Assembly: GCA_963780825.1 (NCBI GenBank) | Contig: CAWADL010000010.1 | Coordinates: forward strand, 1 to 64,000 | Origin: Roseiarcus sp963780825 | GTDB lineage: Bacteria > Pseudomonadota > Alphaproteobacteria > Rhizobiales > Beijerinckiaceae | Reading direction: 5' to 3' | Length of the DNA: 64,000 nucleotides | Shown: positions 42,400 through 52,035 of the stretch, piece after piece | Position numbering within the stretch: position 1 is the stretch's first letter | How the letters are laid out: each line of letters opens with the position of its first letter | The notes under the pieces: model-generated | The model's input: only the letters and a program-made list of their open reading frames with translations | The model's database searches: none | Told to the model about the DNA's origin: nothing | Translations under genes and position numbers: made by a program

Positions 42400-44028
42400 A
42401 TGCCCCGCGCCCGCGACATCCTCATCGACATCCTCCGCGACGAAGGCGTCACGCACATATTCGGCAATCCCGGCTCGACGGAAATGCCGCTGATGGACGC
42501 GCTGGTCGACGCGCCCGACATCACCTACGTGCTCGGCCTGCAGGAGGCGACCGCGGTCGGCATGGCCGACGGCTGGGCGCTGGCGTCGGGCAAGGTCGGC
42601 TTCGTCAACTTGCATGCGATGGGCGGGCTCGGCAACGCCATGGGCGTGCTGGTGGCCTCGAAGGCGAGCGAGACGCCGCTCGTCGTCACTGCCGGTCAGC
42701 AGGACACCCGTCATTTGATGACCGAGCCGTGGCTCTCCGGCGATCTGGTGGCGCTGGCTTCGCCGGTGGTCAAATGGGCGCGCGAAGTCCGGCGCGGCGA
42801 GGATGTCGGGCAGGCGTTGCGGCGCGCCTTTGCGATCGCCCGCACGCCGCCGACCGGGCCGGTGTTTCTTTCGCTGCCGATGGACGTGCTCGACCAGGAA
42901 ATCGAAGGGCCGGCCCCGCCCGCATCCGCGCCGCCGCGACTGGGACCATCGCCCGACGCGCAGCGGCTCGGCGAGCGACTTGCCCCGCTCGACCCTGAAA
43001 AAGTGTTTGTGTTGCTCGGCGACGATCTTCCCGCGAGCGTCAGCTCGGGGTTGGTCGCTTTCGCCGAGAGCCGCGGCTTCCCGGTGCTCGGCGCGCAACT
43101 CACCTCGCGCGCGGCGTTTCCCTCGACGCATCCCTGCTGGGCCGGCGTCATCAAGCCGGATTTCGCCTGGATGCACGAGCGCTTCAAGGACGCGCAGGCC
43201 ATCGTGCTGGTCGGCGGGCGCGCCTTCGTCGCCTATCCCTACAGCGCCGAAAGGCCGACGCCTGAAGGCATCCCGTTCCTGCACATCGCCGACAACGCGG
43301 AAGCTTTCGGGCGCGAGCACGCCGCCGACATGGCGCTCGTTGGCGACATCGGCGCGACGCTTGCCGAAGCGGCCTCGGTGCTGAGTGCGAGCGACCGCGC
43401 GCAGGTTGCGACCCGTTTGGCCGAGCTCGCCGCGCGGCGAAAGACGGCCGACGACGTTTTGCGCGCGAAGATTGTGGGCGATCCCGAGACGCCGCTCTCG
43501 GCGGACGGCGCCGTGCTGGCGGTGCTCGACGCGCTGCCGGAGGGCGCGTTGATCGCCAACGATTCCGCCGCGACATTCGGCGAGGTGCAAGCGCTGCTGA
43601 AGACGCGCCCCGGCCGCTATTTCTTCGCGCGCGGCGGGGTGCTCGGCTGCAACATGCCGGCGAGCGTCGGCGCGGCGCTGGCGATCCCGGACTGGGTGGT
43701 GTCGTTGGTCGGCGACGGCGGCGCGATGTACTCGCCACAAGCGCTTTGGAGCGCGGCGCATTATCGGGCGCACGTGATCTTCATCGTATTCAACAACCGC
43801 CGATACGGCGTGTTGCAGAACGTCGCGCGTTCGCTCGGCTACGCCAACGCCAAGGCCGGCCGCTTCGTTGGCATGGAGACGGTCGATCCAGCGATCGATT
43901 TCGCCGCGTTGTCGGCCTCGATGGGGACACCCTACGCTAAGGCGGACACGCGCGAAGCGATACTGGCGGCCTTCGCTGAGGCGGTGCGACGCGATGGGCC
44001 GACGCTGATCGAGATAACGATCAGATAG
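42400..44028 (+). CDS. ThDP-dependent decarboxylase/lyase (benzoylformate decarboxylase or acetolactate synthase-like)
   Basis: 542 aa. N-terminal PYR domain with GNPGSTEMPLMDAL, catalytic Glu in VLGLQEATAVGMADGWA and NLHAMGGLGNAMGVL (His at the BFD His70 position). C-terminal PP domain with GCNMPASVGAALAIP and the ThDP motif VGDGGAMYSPQALW. Closest by motif to benzoylformate-decarboxylase-type enzymes that decarboxylate 2-oxo acids. ATG 42400 follows AGGAGG. Intact frame, monocistronic, so the physiological substrate is open. Confidence 0.82.
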   Translation: MPRARDILIDILRDEGVTHIFGNPGSTEMPLMDALVDAPDITYVLGLQEATAVGMADGWALASGKVGFVNLHAMGGLGNAMGVLVASKASETPLVVTAGQQDTRHLMTEPWLSGDLVALASPVVKWAREVRRGEDVGQALRRAFAIARTPPTGPVFLSLPMDVLDQEIEGPAPPASAPPRLGPSPDAQRLGERLAPLDPEKVFVLLGDDLPASVSSGLVAFAESRGFPVLGAQLTSRAAFPSTHPCWAGVIKPDFAWMHERFKDAQAIVLVGGRAFVAYPYSAERPTPEGIPFLHIADNAEAFGREHAADMALVGDIGATLAEAASVLSASDRAQVATRLAELAARRKTADDVLRAKIVGDPETPLSADGAVLAVLDALPEGALIANDSAATFGEVQALLKTRPGRYFFARGGVLGCNMPASVGAALAIPDWVVSLVGDGGAMYSPQALWSAAHYRAHVIFIVFNNRRYGVLQNVARSLGYANAKAGRFVGMETVDPAIDFAALSASMGTPYAKADTREAILAAFAEAVRRDGPTLIEITIR

Positions 44029-44039
44029 CGCCGCGCATC

Positions 44040-44133
44040 TGTAGCCGAGGTCGCTGACCTCGGTCTGTGTGAGATCGTCCTTTTCTCGATAGAGACGATC
44101 GCGGCGCGACCGCGGTCAGCGACCGCGGCTACA
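44040..44133. repeat. REP-type palindrome pair (GTCGCTGACC tip)
   Basis: TGTAGCCGAGGTCGCTGACC and the right arm GGTCAGCGACCGCGGCTACA. Between the ThDP enzyme and ndk, acting as the 3' region for both convergent genes. Confidence 0.75.
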
Positions 44134-44172
44134 GGGGCGCCCGGCGTCGGCGCTGGTTACGCTACGCAGCCC

Positions 44173-44595
44173 TCAGCCTACGAGTTCGTTGCCCGAAAAC
44201 CACTGCGCGATTTCCTGCGCGGCCGTCTCCGGCGCGTCGGAGCCGTGCACGGAATTTTCGCCCATCGAGAGCGCAAACTGCTTGCGGATCGTGCCGGCAG
44301 CGGCCTTTTCCGGGTTGGTCGCGCCCATCACCTCACGATATTTGGCGATCGCGTTGTCGCCTTCGAGCACCTGCACGACGACCGGCGCCGCGGTCATCAT
44401 TTCCACGAGCTCGCCGAAGAAGGGGCGCTCGCGATGCACGCCGTAAAAAGTCTCGGCCTGCGCGCGCGACATGTGCACGCGCTTCTGGGCGACGATGCGC
44501 AGCCCCGCCGCCTCGATCGCGGAGTTTACGGCGCCGGTGAGGTTGCGGCGGGTCACGTCGGGCTTCAGAATGGAGAAGGTGCGTTCGAGGGCCAT
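44173..44595 (-). CDS. ndk: Nucleoside diphosphate kinase
   Basis: 140 aa, standard length. ERTFSILKPDVTRRNLTG at the N-terminus, ATNPEKAAAGTIRKQFA, and the phospho-His site NSVHGSDAPETA. Transfers phosphate from ATP to nucleoside diphosphates through the His intermediate. Intact; ATG 44595. Confidence 0.95.
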   Translation of the reverse strand: MALERTFSILKPDVTRRNLTGAVNSAIEAAGLRIVAQKRVHMSRAQAETFYGVHRERPFFGELVEMMTAAPVVVQVLEGDNAIAKYREVMGATNPEKAAAGTIRKQFALSMGENSVHGSDAPETAAQEIAQWFSGNELVG

Positions 44596-44665
44596 GCGTA
44601 AGGTATCTCATTGTCAGGGAAAGCGGCGCGCTTATAGCGGCGCGCTTCGGGAGCGACAAGGCGCG

Positions 44666-44941
44666 ATGATCGAGATCACATACGAGGGCGGGACCGACCC
44701 GCTGCGCTTCGCCGTTCTCGTGCGCGAAGGGCAGAGCGAGACGCACCACGCCGTGACCCTCGCCGCGGCGGATTTTTCACGGCTAGGCAACGGCGCGAAG
44801 CCGGAGCAGGTGGTTAAGGCCGCCTTCGCGTTTCTGCTGGAGCGCGAGCCGAAGGAATCGATACTTTCGCGCTTCGACCTCAGCGTAATCGCACGCTATT
44901 TCCCAGATTTCGAGCGCGAGCTGCCTCGTTATCTCGCGTGA
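44666..44941 (+). CDS. Conserved hypothetical protein
   Basis: 91 aa, soluble, with beta-rich start (IEITYEGGTDPLRFAVLVRE) and helical end (PEQVVKAAFAFLLEREPKES, YFPDFERELPRYLA). Natural composition and divergent placement 70 bp from ndk suggest a real gene, but I do not recognise a function. Confidence 0.6.
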   Translation: MIEITYEGGTDPLRFAVLVREGQSETHHAVTLAAADFSRLGNGAKPEQVVKAAFAFLLEREPKESILSRFDLSVIARYFPDFERELPRYLA

Positions 44942-45093
44942 TGAGCGGGCGCTCCCAAGCGGACGCCCCGTGTTGGCGGCGTGGACGCCGCCGCTTCAAA
45001 TCTTCGTTTGGCAATTTGAATGTGGCGGACTTGCGGTGTATAAACTGACTTCGACTTCCCGACCCGCCCACGGGTGCAAACAGGATACAGTGC

Positions 45094-45414
45094 TTGGTCG
45101 AAGAACCCGACAATCTCATATTGCGGCATTTGCGCGATCTCAGGACCGATATCGCGGAGGTAAAAGCTGAATTGAAGGCCGAGTTGAGGTCTGAGATAAA
45201 CTCGCTTCGGGCGGATGTTGCCTCCGACTTCGTGAACGTAAGCAAAGAGATCGCGGGGCTCAGAAAAGAAACTCGCGAGCAAATCGTCGGCGTACGGCGC
45301 GCTTTGACCGAGTATCATTCCGCCGTCGTCGGCCACGGTATCCTGATCAGCGATCTCGAGGAGCGCGTCCAGCGGATCGAACAGCGCCTCGACATATCTC
45401 CAGGCGCCCACTGA
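45094..45414 (+). CDS. Short coiled-coil protein
   Basis: 106 aa from a TTG. Nearly all heptad-repeat helix: DIAEVKAELKAELRSEINSL, FVNVSKEIAGLRKETREQI, LISDLEERVQRIEQRLD. No membrane segment. Similar in style to the coiled-coil protein at 47745-48242. Role unknown. It ends 16 bp before the convergent hdaA stop. Confidence 0.55.
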   Translation: MVEEPDNLILRHLRDLRTDIAEVKAELKAELRSEINSLRADVASDFVNVSKEIAGLRKETREQIVGVRRALTEYHSAVVGHGILISDLEERVQRIEQRLDISPGAH

Positions 45415-45429
45415 GGGTTTGTCCTCAGT

Positions 45430-46102
45430 TCAATCCCCCGTCATACGCTCCAAAACCTCAGCGGCCATCGCCCGCGTAACCTTCTTCCCCCGCGCCAGCG
45501 CCTCCCGATCCAACGCGTCTACCACCGCGCGGGCGGCGTCGAGCGAGCGATCGAGCCGTCGGGCGATATAAGCGACCAAGCGCGGGCTCCACCGCCAACT
45601 GCCGGTCGCTGAACAGCTTTGTCAGCACCGCCTCGACCAGCGAAACCTCCGGCGGCCCAATCTCGACGATCGGCGCCAGACGCAGCCGCGACAGCAGGTC
45701 AGGCGTCGCGACGCCCCAAAGATCCGGCGGCGCCCTCGCCGTCATCAGCACCGACGTCCCACGCTGGCGCGCGAAGTTCAGTACATGAAATAGCGGCGCC
45801 TCCGCCGCGCCGACCGCGTCGGCGTCGTCAATCAGCAACGCCGGTCCATCCGACGCGGCTTCCGCGTCGACTGCGCCGAGATCGCCGCCTGCGACCGCCT
45901 TCGCCAGGGTTGCGCCGACAAAGATCGCGCCGAGATGCGACTTTCCCGATCCTGGCGGCCCAACCAGCAACATCAGCGGCGAGGGCCAGCGCGGCCACGA
46001 GTTAATCAGCGCCAGCGCCGCCTTGTTTTCCGGCGCGGCCAGGAAATCCTCGCGCGCAAAACTTGGCTCGTGCGGCAGCGGCAGCGGGAGTTGCGCGGTC
46101 AC
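45430..46102 (-). CDS. hdaA: Replication-initiation regulator HdaA (DnaA-like AAA+; frame break)
   Basis: About 224 aa. N-terminal clamp-binding type motif QLPLPLPH, then AAA+ core: Walker A LVGPPGSGKSHLGAIF, Walker B ALLIDDAD, sensor LMTARAPP, LLSRLRLAPIVEIGPP. The C-terminal helices need bridging of a break near 45582, after which the frame ends VTRAMAAEVLERMTGD. Lacks the DnaA DNA-binding domain, as expected. With the sliding clamp it promotes DnaA-ATP hydrolysis to limit initiation. GTG overlaps the AI-2E stop (GTGA). Confidence 0.83.
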
Positions 46103-47613
46103 GGGCCGGCGAGCGCCGGGCGCTGGCCGCGATACATCGGGCTTCGGCGATAGCTGCGCATCAGATGGCGTATGATCACGCCGATCGCCGCCGAGGCCGG
46201 GACGGCGATCAGTAGCCCGGTGAAGCCAAACCAGTCGCCGAACGCGAACAGCGCGAAGATGATCCAGACCGGATGTAGCCCAATCGACTCGCCCACCAGT
46301 TTTGGCGAGACAACGTAGCCTTCCAAAAACTGTCCCGCGCCGACCACGCCTAGCGCGTAGAGGAACAGGTGCATGTCCGGCCATTTCTGCACGATCGCCA
46401 CGCCGAGCGAGAGAACCAGCGCCGTCAGCGAGCCGATATAGGGCACGAAACTCAGCAGGCCGCCGGCGACGCCAATCAACAAGGAAAAGTCGAGACCAAT
46501 CAGCATCAGCCCGAGCCCGTACCAAAGCCCGAGAAACAGGCAGACCAGGGATTGACCGCGCAAGAACCCGGCTAGTGATTGGTCGATTTCACCGGCAATG
46601 CGGCGCATCTCCGCGCGGTGGTCGCGGGGCAGCCAGGAATCGACGGTGTTCACCAGTTTGTGCCAGTCGAGCAGGATGTAGAAGGCGACGACCGGCGTGA
46701 CGATCAGGAAAGACAGAAATCCAATCACCGCCGCGCCGCCGACCGCTAGATGTCGCAAGCCCGTCAGCAGGAAAGCGCCGCTACGGTTGAAGAGGTCGCC
46801 CACCGCTTTCTGGATCTGATCGGACGTCCAGGTCTCGCCTAGCCCGAACTGTTGCATCCACGGCGCGGCGTAATGGTTCATCCACTCGGCGCCCTTCGTC
46901 GCAATCACATTCTGCAAGGTTTCGATATATTGCGGCAGCTTGACGGAAAAATCCCCGATTTGGCGGATCAACGCGGGAACCAGCGTCACGCCCGCGAAGC
47001 CAACCAGGCCGACGAAAGCCAGCAGGATCGTCAACGACGCCGTCAACCGGCTAAACCCGACGCGCTGCATTAAGTGCACGACGGGATTGAGAAGGTAGCC
47101 GAGCGCGATCCCGCAGGCGAAGGGCGCGAGCGTCGAGCCGAGCGTGTCGACAGCAACGGCGATGGCGCCGACGACGATGACCCAAACAGCGACCTGCCGC
47201 TGTAGGGTCAAGGCGCTCCCGGTGCGATGCGGCTCAATCAAATCCCATTGGCCGCCCCAGGGATCCTTGAAGACCGCGACCGTCCCGTAGGCTTCTCGGC
47301 GCGGGGTCTCCAAAAACTCGACGCCGCGCTCGATAAACCCCGCGTGGTCGCGCTCGAAATTGTCGGTCTCGATGAAATACGCGACGCGGCCGCCGGCCTG
47401 GGCGCCGATCGCGGCGAGCTGTTGTTCGCCCTCGGCCTTGGCGACGATGAAACGGGCGCCCTCCGCGGACGGATCGCCGACGACCACCCAGCGCTTGTCC
47501 GGCCCGAGCGGATGGTCTTCGAGCACGCTGAAGCCAAGGCGATCGCGAAACCATGCGATCCCGGCATCGTAATCTGGCGCCAAAAACGCTATGGCCGAAA
47601 GGCTGTGGGCCAA
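46099..47613 (-). CDS. AI-2E/PerM-family membrane protein, reading frame fused to an upstream VOC (glyoxalase-fold) domain
   Basis: One 504-codon frame. Residues 1-130 are a complete VOC domain (FLAPDYDAGIAWFRDRLGF to VAVFKDPWGGQWDLIEP). Residues about 135-504 are an AI-2E permease with eight helices, GEIDQSLAGFLRGQSLVCLF, and SFVPYIGSLTALVLSLGVA. At 47211 a TTG gives the family N-terminus TLQRQVAVWVIVVGAIAV, with GGGAG just upstream and a TGA in the next frame (TTGA). So these are more likely two overlapping genes joined by a lost or extra base than a true fusion. The permease precedes hdaA, a common alphaproteobacterial order. Confidence 0.78.
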   Translation of the reverse strand: MAHSLSAIAFLAPDYDAGIAWFRDRLGFSVLEDHPLGPDKRWVVVGDPSAEGARFIVAKAEGEQQLAAIGAQAGGRVAYFIETDNFERDHAGFIERGVEFLETPRREAYGTVAVFKDPWGGQWDLIEPHRTGSALTLQRQVAVWVIVVGAIAVAVDTLGSTLAPFACGIALGYLLNPVVHLMQRVGFSRLTASLTILLAFVGLVGFAGVTLVPALIRQIGDFSVKLPQYIETLQNVIATKGAEWMNHYAAPWMQQFGLGETWTSDQIQKAVGDLFNRSGAFLLTGLRHLAVGGAAVIGFLSFLIVTPVVAFYILLDWHKLVNTVDSWLPRDHRAEMRRIAGEIDQSLAGFLRGQSLVCLFLGLWYGLGLMLIGLDFSLLIGVAGGLLSFVPYIGSLTALVLSLGVAIVQKWPDMHLFLYALGVVGAGQFLEGYVVSPKLVGESIGLHPVWIIFALFAFGDWFGFTGLLIAVPASAAIGVIIRHLMRSYRRSPMYRGQRPALAGP

Positions 47614-47744
47614 GCGGTTGAGTCTCCTTCAAAGCAAGGTCGCCCGTGGCTATAGCGCGAGGCCTAAGCTGGCGTCGAGGAGCGCTATATTATCGCCAGC
47701 GCATTGCTGCTAATAGGGAAGCAGGCCTTGAGAGACTTATCCCG

Positions 47745-48242
47745 TTGAGCGCAGTCGCTTTCGACACGCTGAAATTCGCCCAAACGCTTCGGGACAAGGC
47801 CAAGTTCACGCCTGAGCAGGCTGAGGGCCTATCCGAGGCCTTTGCTCAGGCCAGCGCCGACCAGCTTGCGACCAAGTCCGACATTGCCGACCTGCGCACG
47901 GAGCTCAAAGCCGATATCGGCGACTTGCGCGCGGAGCTCAAAGCCGACATCGGCGACCTGCGCGCGGAGCTCAAAGCCGACATCGGCGACCTGCGCGCGG
48001 AGCTTAAAGCCGACATTGGTGACCTGCGCGCGGAGCTTAAAGTTGATATTGCCGACCTGCGCACGGAGCTCAAAGTCGACATTGCGGAGCTGCGTTCAGA
48101 TCTGCGCGAGGCCGAGTTGCGGTCAGCCGCCAAGATCGAAACCACCAAGTCGGAAATCCTGAAATGGATGTTCGGAGCCATCGGCTTCCAGACCATCGTC
48201 ATTCTCGGCGCGGTCCTTGCGCTCAGCCGGTTCGGACACTGA
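47745..48242 (+). CDS. Coiled-coil membrane-anchored protein, DUF1640-like
   Basis: 165 aa. N-terminal VAFDTLKFAQTLRDKAKFTP, EQAEGLSEAFAQA is typical of the DUF1640/CCDC90 family. Residues about 45-120 are an 11-residue repeat (LKADIGDLRAE, four exact and two variant units), then a C-terminal membrane helix (GFQTIVILGAVLAL). TTG 47745 is chosen because the family N-terminus starts there; the open frame reaches 47646. Function not established. Confidence 0.65.
   Translation: MSAVAFDTLKFAQTLRDKAKFTPEQAEGLSEAFAQASADQLATKSDIADLRTELKADIGDLRAELKADIGDLRAELKADIGDLRAELKADIGDLRAELKVDIADLRTELKVDIAELRSDLREAELRSAAKIETTKSEILKWMFGAIGFQTIVILGAVLALSRFGH
47876..48090 (+). repeat. 33-bp tandem repeat within the coiled-coil gene
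   Basis: Units begin AAAGCCGACATCGGCGACCT, repeat every 33 bp, and each encodes 11 residues. About six units, the middle ones nearly identical, which suggests recent expansion or contraction by slippage. Confidence 0.8.
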
Positions 48243-48278
48243 ATTTACGAATCGATTTCGCCGAGGTAGGAGGTCGCC

Positions 48279-49016
48279 ATGCCGCAATCTGAGGGCGCCT
48301 GCCTCGTCGTCGGCGCAGGGGACGGGCTCGGGAGCGCCATTGCCGCCGCTTTCGCCGCCGAACGGTTCGAGGTTTGCGTGACCCGCCGCCCTCGCCACGC
48401 GGACCATCTCGAAGCGCTCGCCGAAAAAATCCGCAGCGATGGGGGCCATGCGCACGCCTTTCCGCTCGATGCGCGCGAGGAGACCGAGGTCGCCGCGCTC
48501 ATCGATCGGATCGAGCGCGACATCGCGCCCCTGGAAGCCGTGGTATTCAACATCGGGGCTAATGTGCGTTTCCCGATCGTCGAGACGACGACGCGGGTCT
48601 ACACGAAAGTCTGGGAGATGGCCGCGCTCGCGGGCTTTCTCACGATCCGCGAGGCGGCGCGAGTGATGGCGCCGCGCGGCCGCGGGACCATCCTCATCAC
48701 CGGCGCGACCGCCAGCGCCCGCGGCGCCTCGGGTTTTTCCGCCTTCGCCGGCGCCAAGCACGCGTTGCGCGCTTTGGCGCAAAGCGCCGCGCGTGAATTG
48801 GGGCCCAAGGGCATCCACGTCGCTCATGTGCTGATCGACGGCATGATCGACGGGACGTTTGCGCGCTCGATTGCTCCGGACGCCGAGCAGCGCCTGGCGC
48901 GCGAGGAAATCCTCGATCCGCATGAAATCGCGCGCAACTTTGTCTGGCTGCACCACCAAAGGAAGAGCGCCTGGACATTCGAGATGGACCTCAGGCCTTT
49001 CTGCGAGCCCTGGTGA
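48279..49016 (+). CDS. Short-chain dehydrogenase/reductase family protein with Phe at the catalytic Tyr position
   Basis: 245 aa. NAD(P) site CLVVGAGDGLGSAIAAAFA and VVFNIGANVRFP, Ser in ITGATASARG. The usual YxxxK is FxxxK (FSAFAGAKHALRALA). A subfamily with the same FAAAK-type motif is common in proteobacteria, so the change is probably inherited rather than an error. Followed at 3 bp by the DsbA-like isomerase gene. Substrate unknown. Confidence 0.78.
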   Translation: MPQSEGACLVVGAGDGLGSAIAAAFAAERFEVCVTRRPRHADHLEALAEKIRSDGGHAHAFPLDAREETEVAALIDRIERDIAPLEAVVFNIGANVRFPIVETTTRVYTKVWEMAALAGFLTIREAARVMAPRGRGTILITGATASARGASGFSAFAGAKHALRALAQSAARELGPKGIHVAHVLIDGMIDGTFARSIAPDAEQRLAREEILDPHEIARNFVWLHHQRKSAWTFEMDLRPFCEPW

Positions 49017-49019
49017 ATC

Positions 49020-49625
49020 ATGCCCAAAATCCTGGAATTTCTGTTCGATTTCGGCAGCCCCAACTGTTGGCTCGCCTACCGCGCGCTTCCGCCCCTGCTC
49101 GCTCGAACCCAAGCCGAGTTGCAGATTGAACCGGTTCTGCTCGGCGGTGTGTTCAAGGCGACCAACAATCAATCGCCGATCACGGCTTTCGCCCCCGTCA
49201 AAGGCAAGCTCGCCTACGAGCAGTTGGAGAGTGATCGCTTTATGGCTCACCACAAGCTGACCCAGTTCCGCATGAACCCGCATTTCCCCGTCAATACGCT
49301 GATGCTGATGCGCGGCCTCGTCGCTGCGCGCGCGGCCGGGCAAGGCGACGCCTATATCGAGGCGGGGCTGCAGGGATTGTGGGAGGAGGGCCTCAACCTC
49401 GCCGATCGAGACGTGCTCGTCGCACGGCTCGATCGCGCAGGCCTCGACGGCGCCGCGCTCATCGAGCAGAGCCAGACGCCGGAAATAAAGGCCGCGCTCG
49501 TCGAAGCGACCGGCCGGGCCGTCGCGCGCGGCGTCTTCGGCCTGCCGACGTTTTTCGTTGGCGAAGAGATGTTCTTCGGCAAGGAGCGTCTCGGCCAGAT
49601 CGAGGAAGAGCTCCGCAAACCGTGA
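49020..49625 (+). CDS. 2-hydroxychromene-2-carboxylate isomerase / kappa-GST family (DsbA fold)
   Basis: 201 aa. Thioredoxin-fold start EFLFDFGSPNCWLAYRALPP with Ser-Pro at the active position, VLLGGVFKATNNQSP, and the cis-Pro segment GVFGLPTFFVGEEMFFGKER. Glutathione-dependent isomerase family, found in naphthalene-type catabolism but also in general metabolism. Between the SDR gene (3 bp) and terC (GTGA overlap), so one operon. Confidence 0.83.
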   Translation: MPKILEFLFDFGSPNCWLAYRALPPLLARTQAELQIEPVLLGGVFKATNNQSPITAFAPVKGKLAYEQLESDRFMAHHKLTQFRMNPHFPVNTLMLMRGLVAARAAGQGDAYIEAGLQGLWEEGLNLADRDVLVARLDRAGLDGAALIEQSQTPEIKAALVEATGRAVARGVFGLPTFFVGEEMFFGKERLGQIEEELRKP

Positions 49626-50351
49626 CAGATCCTTTCGCGCTCGTCTTCGACCCTGCCGGCCTGGGCGGCGCTGGCGACGCTGGTCGCCATGGAGCTGGTG
49701 CTTGGCGTCGACAATCTCGTGTTCCTCGCGCTGGTCAGCCGGCGGGTCGCGCCGGAGCGGCGGGCGTTGGCGCGGCGCGTCGGGCTCGGCTTCGCGCTGG
49801 TGCTGCGCCTGGCTCTGCTCGGCCTGCTCGCGGGGCTGGTCAGCCTGGTTTCGCCGCTGTTCTCGCTGTTCGGTCACGGCTTCTCGCTGCGCGATCTCGT
49901 GCTGCTGGGCGGCGGTTTCTTCCTTCTCGCGAAAGCGACGCAGGAGATCCACGACCACGTCGAGGGCGAGCATGATGAGGAGAAAGCGGGCGCCGAACTC
50001 GGATTTGCCTCGGCCATCGCCCAGATTGTGGCGCTGGATTTGGTGTTCTCGATCGACAGCATCGTCACCGCTGTCGGCATGACCGACCATTTTCCGGTGA
50101 TGGCGATCGCGGTCATCATCGTCATCGTGCTGATGGGCTTCGCCGCGGGACCCCTTTCGCGCTTCATTTCCTCCAACCCGACGCTCGTCATGCTGGCCTT
50201 GAGCTTCCTGTTGATGATTGGCATGGTGCTCATCGCCGATGGGTTCGGACTGCACGTTCCGAAAGGGTATATCTACGCCGCCTTCCTTTTTTCCGGCGGA
50301 GTCGAAGCCCTCAACACCTTACGGCGCGTGCGTGGACGTCCGAAAAGCTAG
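49622..50351 (+). CDS. TerC-family integral membrane protein (frame break)
   Basis: About 242 aa, seven helices. MELVLGVDNLVFLALVSRRV and IVALDLVFSIDSIVTAVGM carry the paired TerC Asp motifs; GYIYAAFLFSGGVEALN closes the protein. Members are linked to metal (manganese) export at the membrane. GTG 49622 overlaps the previous stop; a break near 49664 (GCCGGCC) separates the first 14 residues from the rest. Confidence 0.83.
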
Positions 50352-50411
50352 TTGCGTCAACGCTTTTTGAACGGGATCGGCGTTAGCTCGCCGCGGAGAG
50401 GGAGCTTCCCG

Positions 50412-52035
50412 TTGACCGATTTCGCCGCGCCGGCGCCAGCGCCCGCCTTGTCTTCCCCGCTCCGTGCGCGCGAATTTGCGGGCTTGGCGCTCGCCTATTT
50501 CGCGGTCTATTTCGCGCTGAACCTATTGACCGAAGGCCGCAGCCTCAACGGTTCGTCGATCACGCTTTGGAGCCCCGACAACGCGTTGAGCGTCATGCTC
50601 ATCCTGGAATCGTGGGCCTTCACGCCGGTCGTCCTCCTCGCCCAAATCCTGACCGACTTCACGATCAGCCACGTGGAATATTCGAAACCCGCGGTCGATC
50701 TGCGCGGAAACGACGCTGGCGGCCGGCTATCTCGGGATGGCGATCGCGCTGCGGCGTGGGTTTGGGCTGGACATCCGCAACATGCGGCCGCGCGACCTTA
50801 TCGCGGTGATGGCGGTGTCTCCGCTCGGGGCTGCTCTTACGGGACTGCTCTATTGCGGCGCGCTGGTGGGCGTGGGCGCTATGGCCCCGAGCGATTTCCT
50901 TTCCGCCTTCGCGGGCTTCTGGATCGGCGATTCCGCGGCGATGGGGATCGTCATTCCCGCCATGGGCGCTCTGCTGCGGATCGCGGCGGCGAAGCCGTGG
51001 CAGGGCGTGAAGATCGCCGATCCGATCGCGCGGTTGACGGTCACGCTGATCTTTCTGATGTTCGTCATCGGTTTCAGCGCTTCGAGCATCCAGCACCGCT
51101 ACCTGTTCAATCTCGCCTATCTGCCGATGCTGCTGATCGGACTCAGGTTCGGCTACGATACGGCCGCCATTGTGCTGCTGTTCGTGCAACTCTTCCTGGT
51201 CGGGGCGCTCGACTGGTTCCATGTCACCGACCGCCGCTTCGACGGCTATCAGGTGATGATGTTCATTCTTGCAGTCTCCGGGCAGGCGCTCGGCGCCATC
51301 GCCACGGAGTGGGAGGCGACGCGGACGAAACTGCGAAGCCAACAGCTCGAACTCGCCAAGGTCTCCGAGCGCGCCAGCAACGGCGCCATGGCCGCGGCGA
51401 TGGCGCATGAGATCAGCCAGCCGCTCGCTTCGATCGCAGGTTACGTGCACGGCGCGCGACGTGTTCTCGAAAGCGGTCAGTCGGTGGAAATCGCCCTGGG
51501 CGCGCTGCGCAAGGCGGAGGGCGAGGCCGCGCGGGCGCGACAGATTATCGAACGGCTGCGCGACTTCGTCGCCACCGGCGACATGACGCGCGAGCTTGTC
51601 GATATCGACGACCTCGTCGAGACCATTCTGAGGCTTGAGGAAGACGCCGCGCGCGGGCGCGGCGTGACGCTGAAGCGGGTCGGACCGCGTTCCGTGCCGC
51701 TGCGAGCCAACGTCGATCGGGTCGGCGTCGAGCAGGCTTTCACCAATCTGGTGCTCAACGCGATCGAGGCGGCGCCGGCGAGCGACGGACGCGTCGCGGT
51801 TTCCCTAGGCGAGCGCGATCGCTTTGCCGTGCTCGCGGTCGAGGACAATGGCTCTGGCGTCGACCCGGAAATCGCCGATCGACTGTTCGAGCCGTTTGAG
51901 ACGACGAAGCCGCGCGGAATGGGACTTGGCTTGCCATTCGCCAAGGAAATCGCGGCCCGACACGGCGGCCGCCTACGCTGGCTGCCGGTTGTCCCATCCG
52001 GGGCGCGGTTTGAACTGGAGGTGCCGCTCGCATGA
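50412..52035 (+). CDS. MASE1-type membrane sensor histidine kinase (frame break)
   Basis: About 541 aa. N-terminal membrane region of MASE1 type (FAGLALAYFAVYFALNLLTE, ITLWSPDNALSVMLILESW, then five to six further helices), a short coiled coil, H-box AMAHEISQPLASIAGYVHGA, N-box TNLVLNAIEAAPASDG, G1 VEDNGSGVD, G2 GMGLGLPFAKEIAARHGG. TTG 50412 follows AGGGAG. A break near 50706 splits the membrane part. Coupled by ATGA to the response regulator. Signal unknown. Confidence 0.8.

Noticed and set aside
42268..43773. 501-codon minus-strand frame opposite the ThDP enzyme
   Set aside because: Antisense shadow; no motif, no ribosome site, forward frame is unambiguous.
47876..48090. CRISPR-like array
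   Set aside because: Repeats are contiguous without spacers, in frame at 33 bp and part of a coiled-coil protein; no cas genes.
48123..50255. 710-codon open frame on the minus strand across SDR, isomerase and TerC genes
   Set aside because: Composition is that of a shadow frame (His/Arg/Gln/Glu-rich), and three well-supported genes lie opposite.
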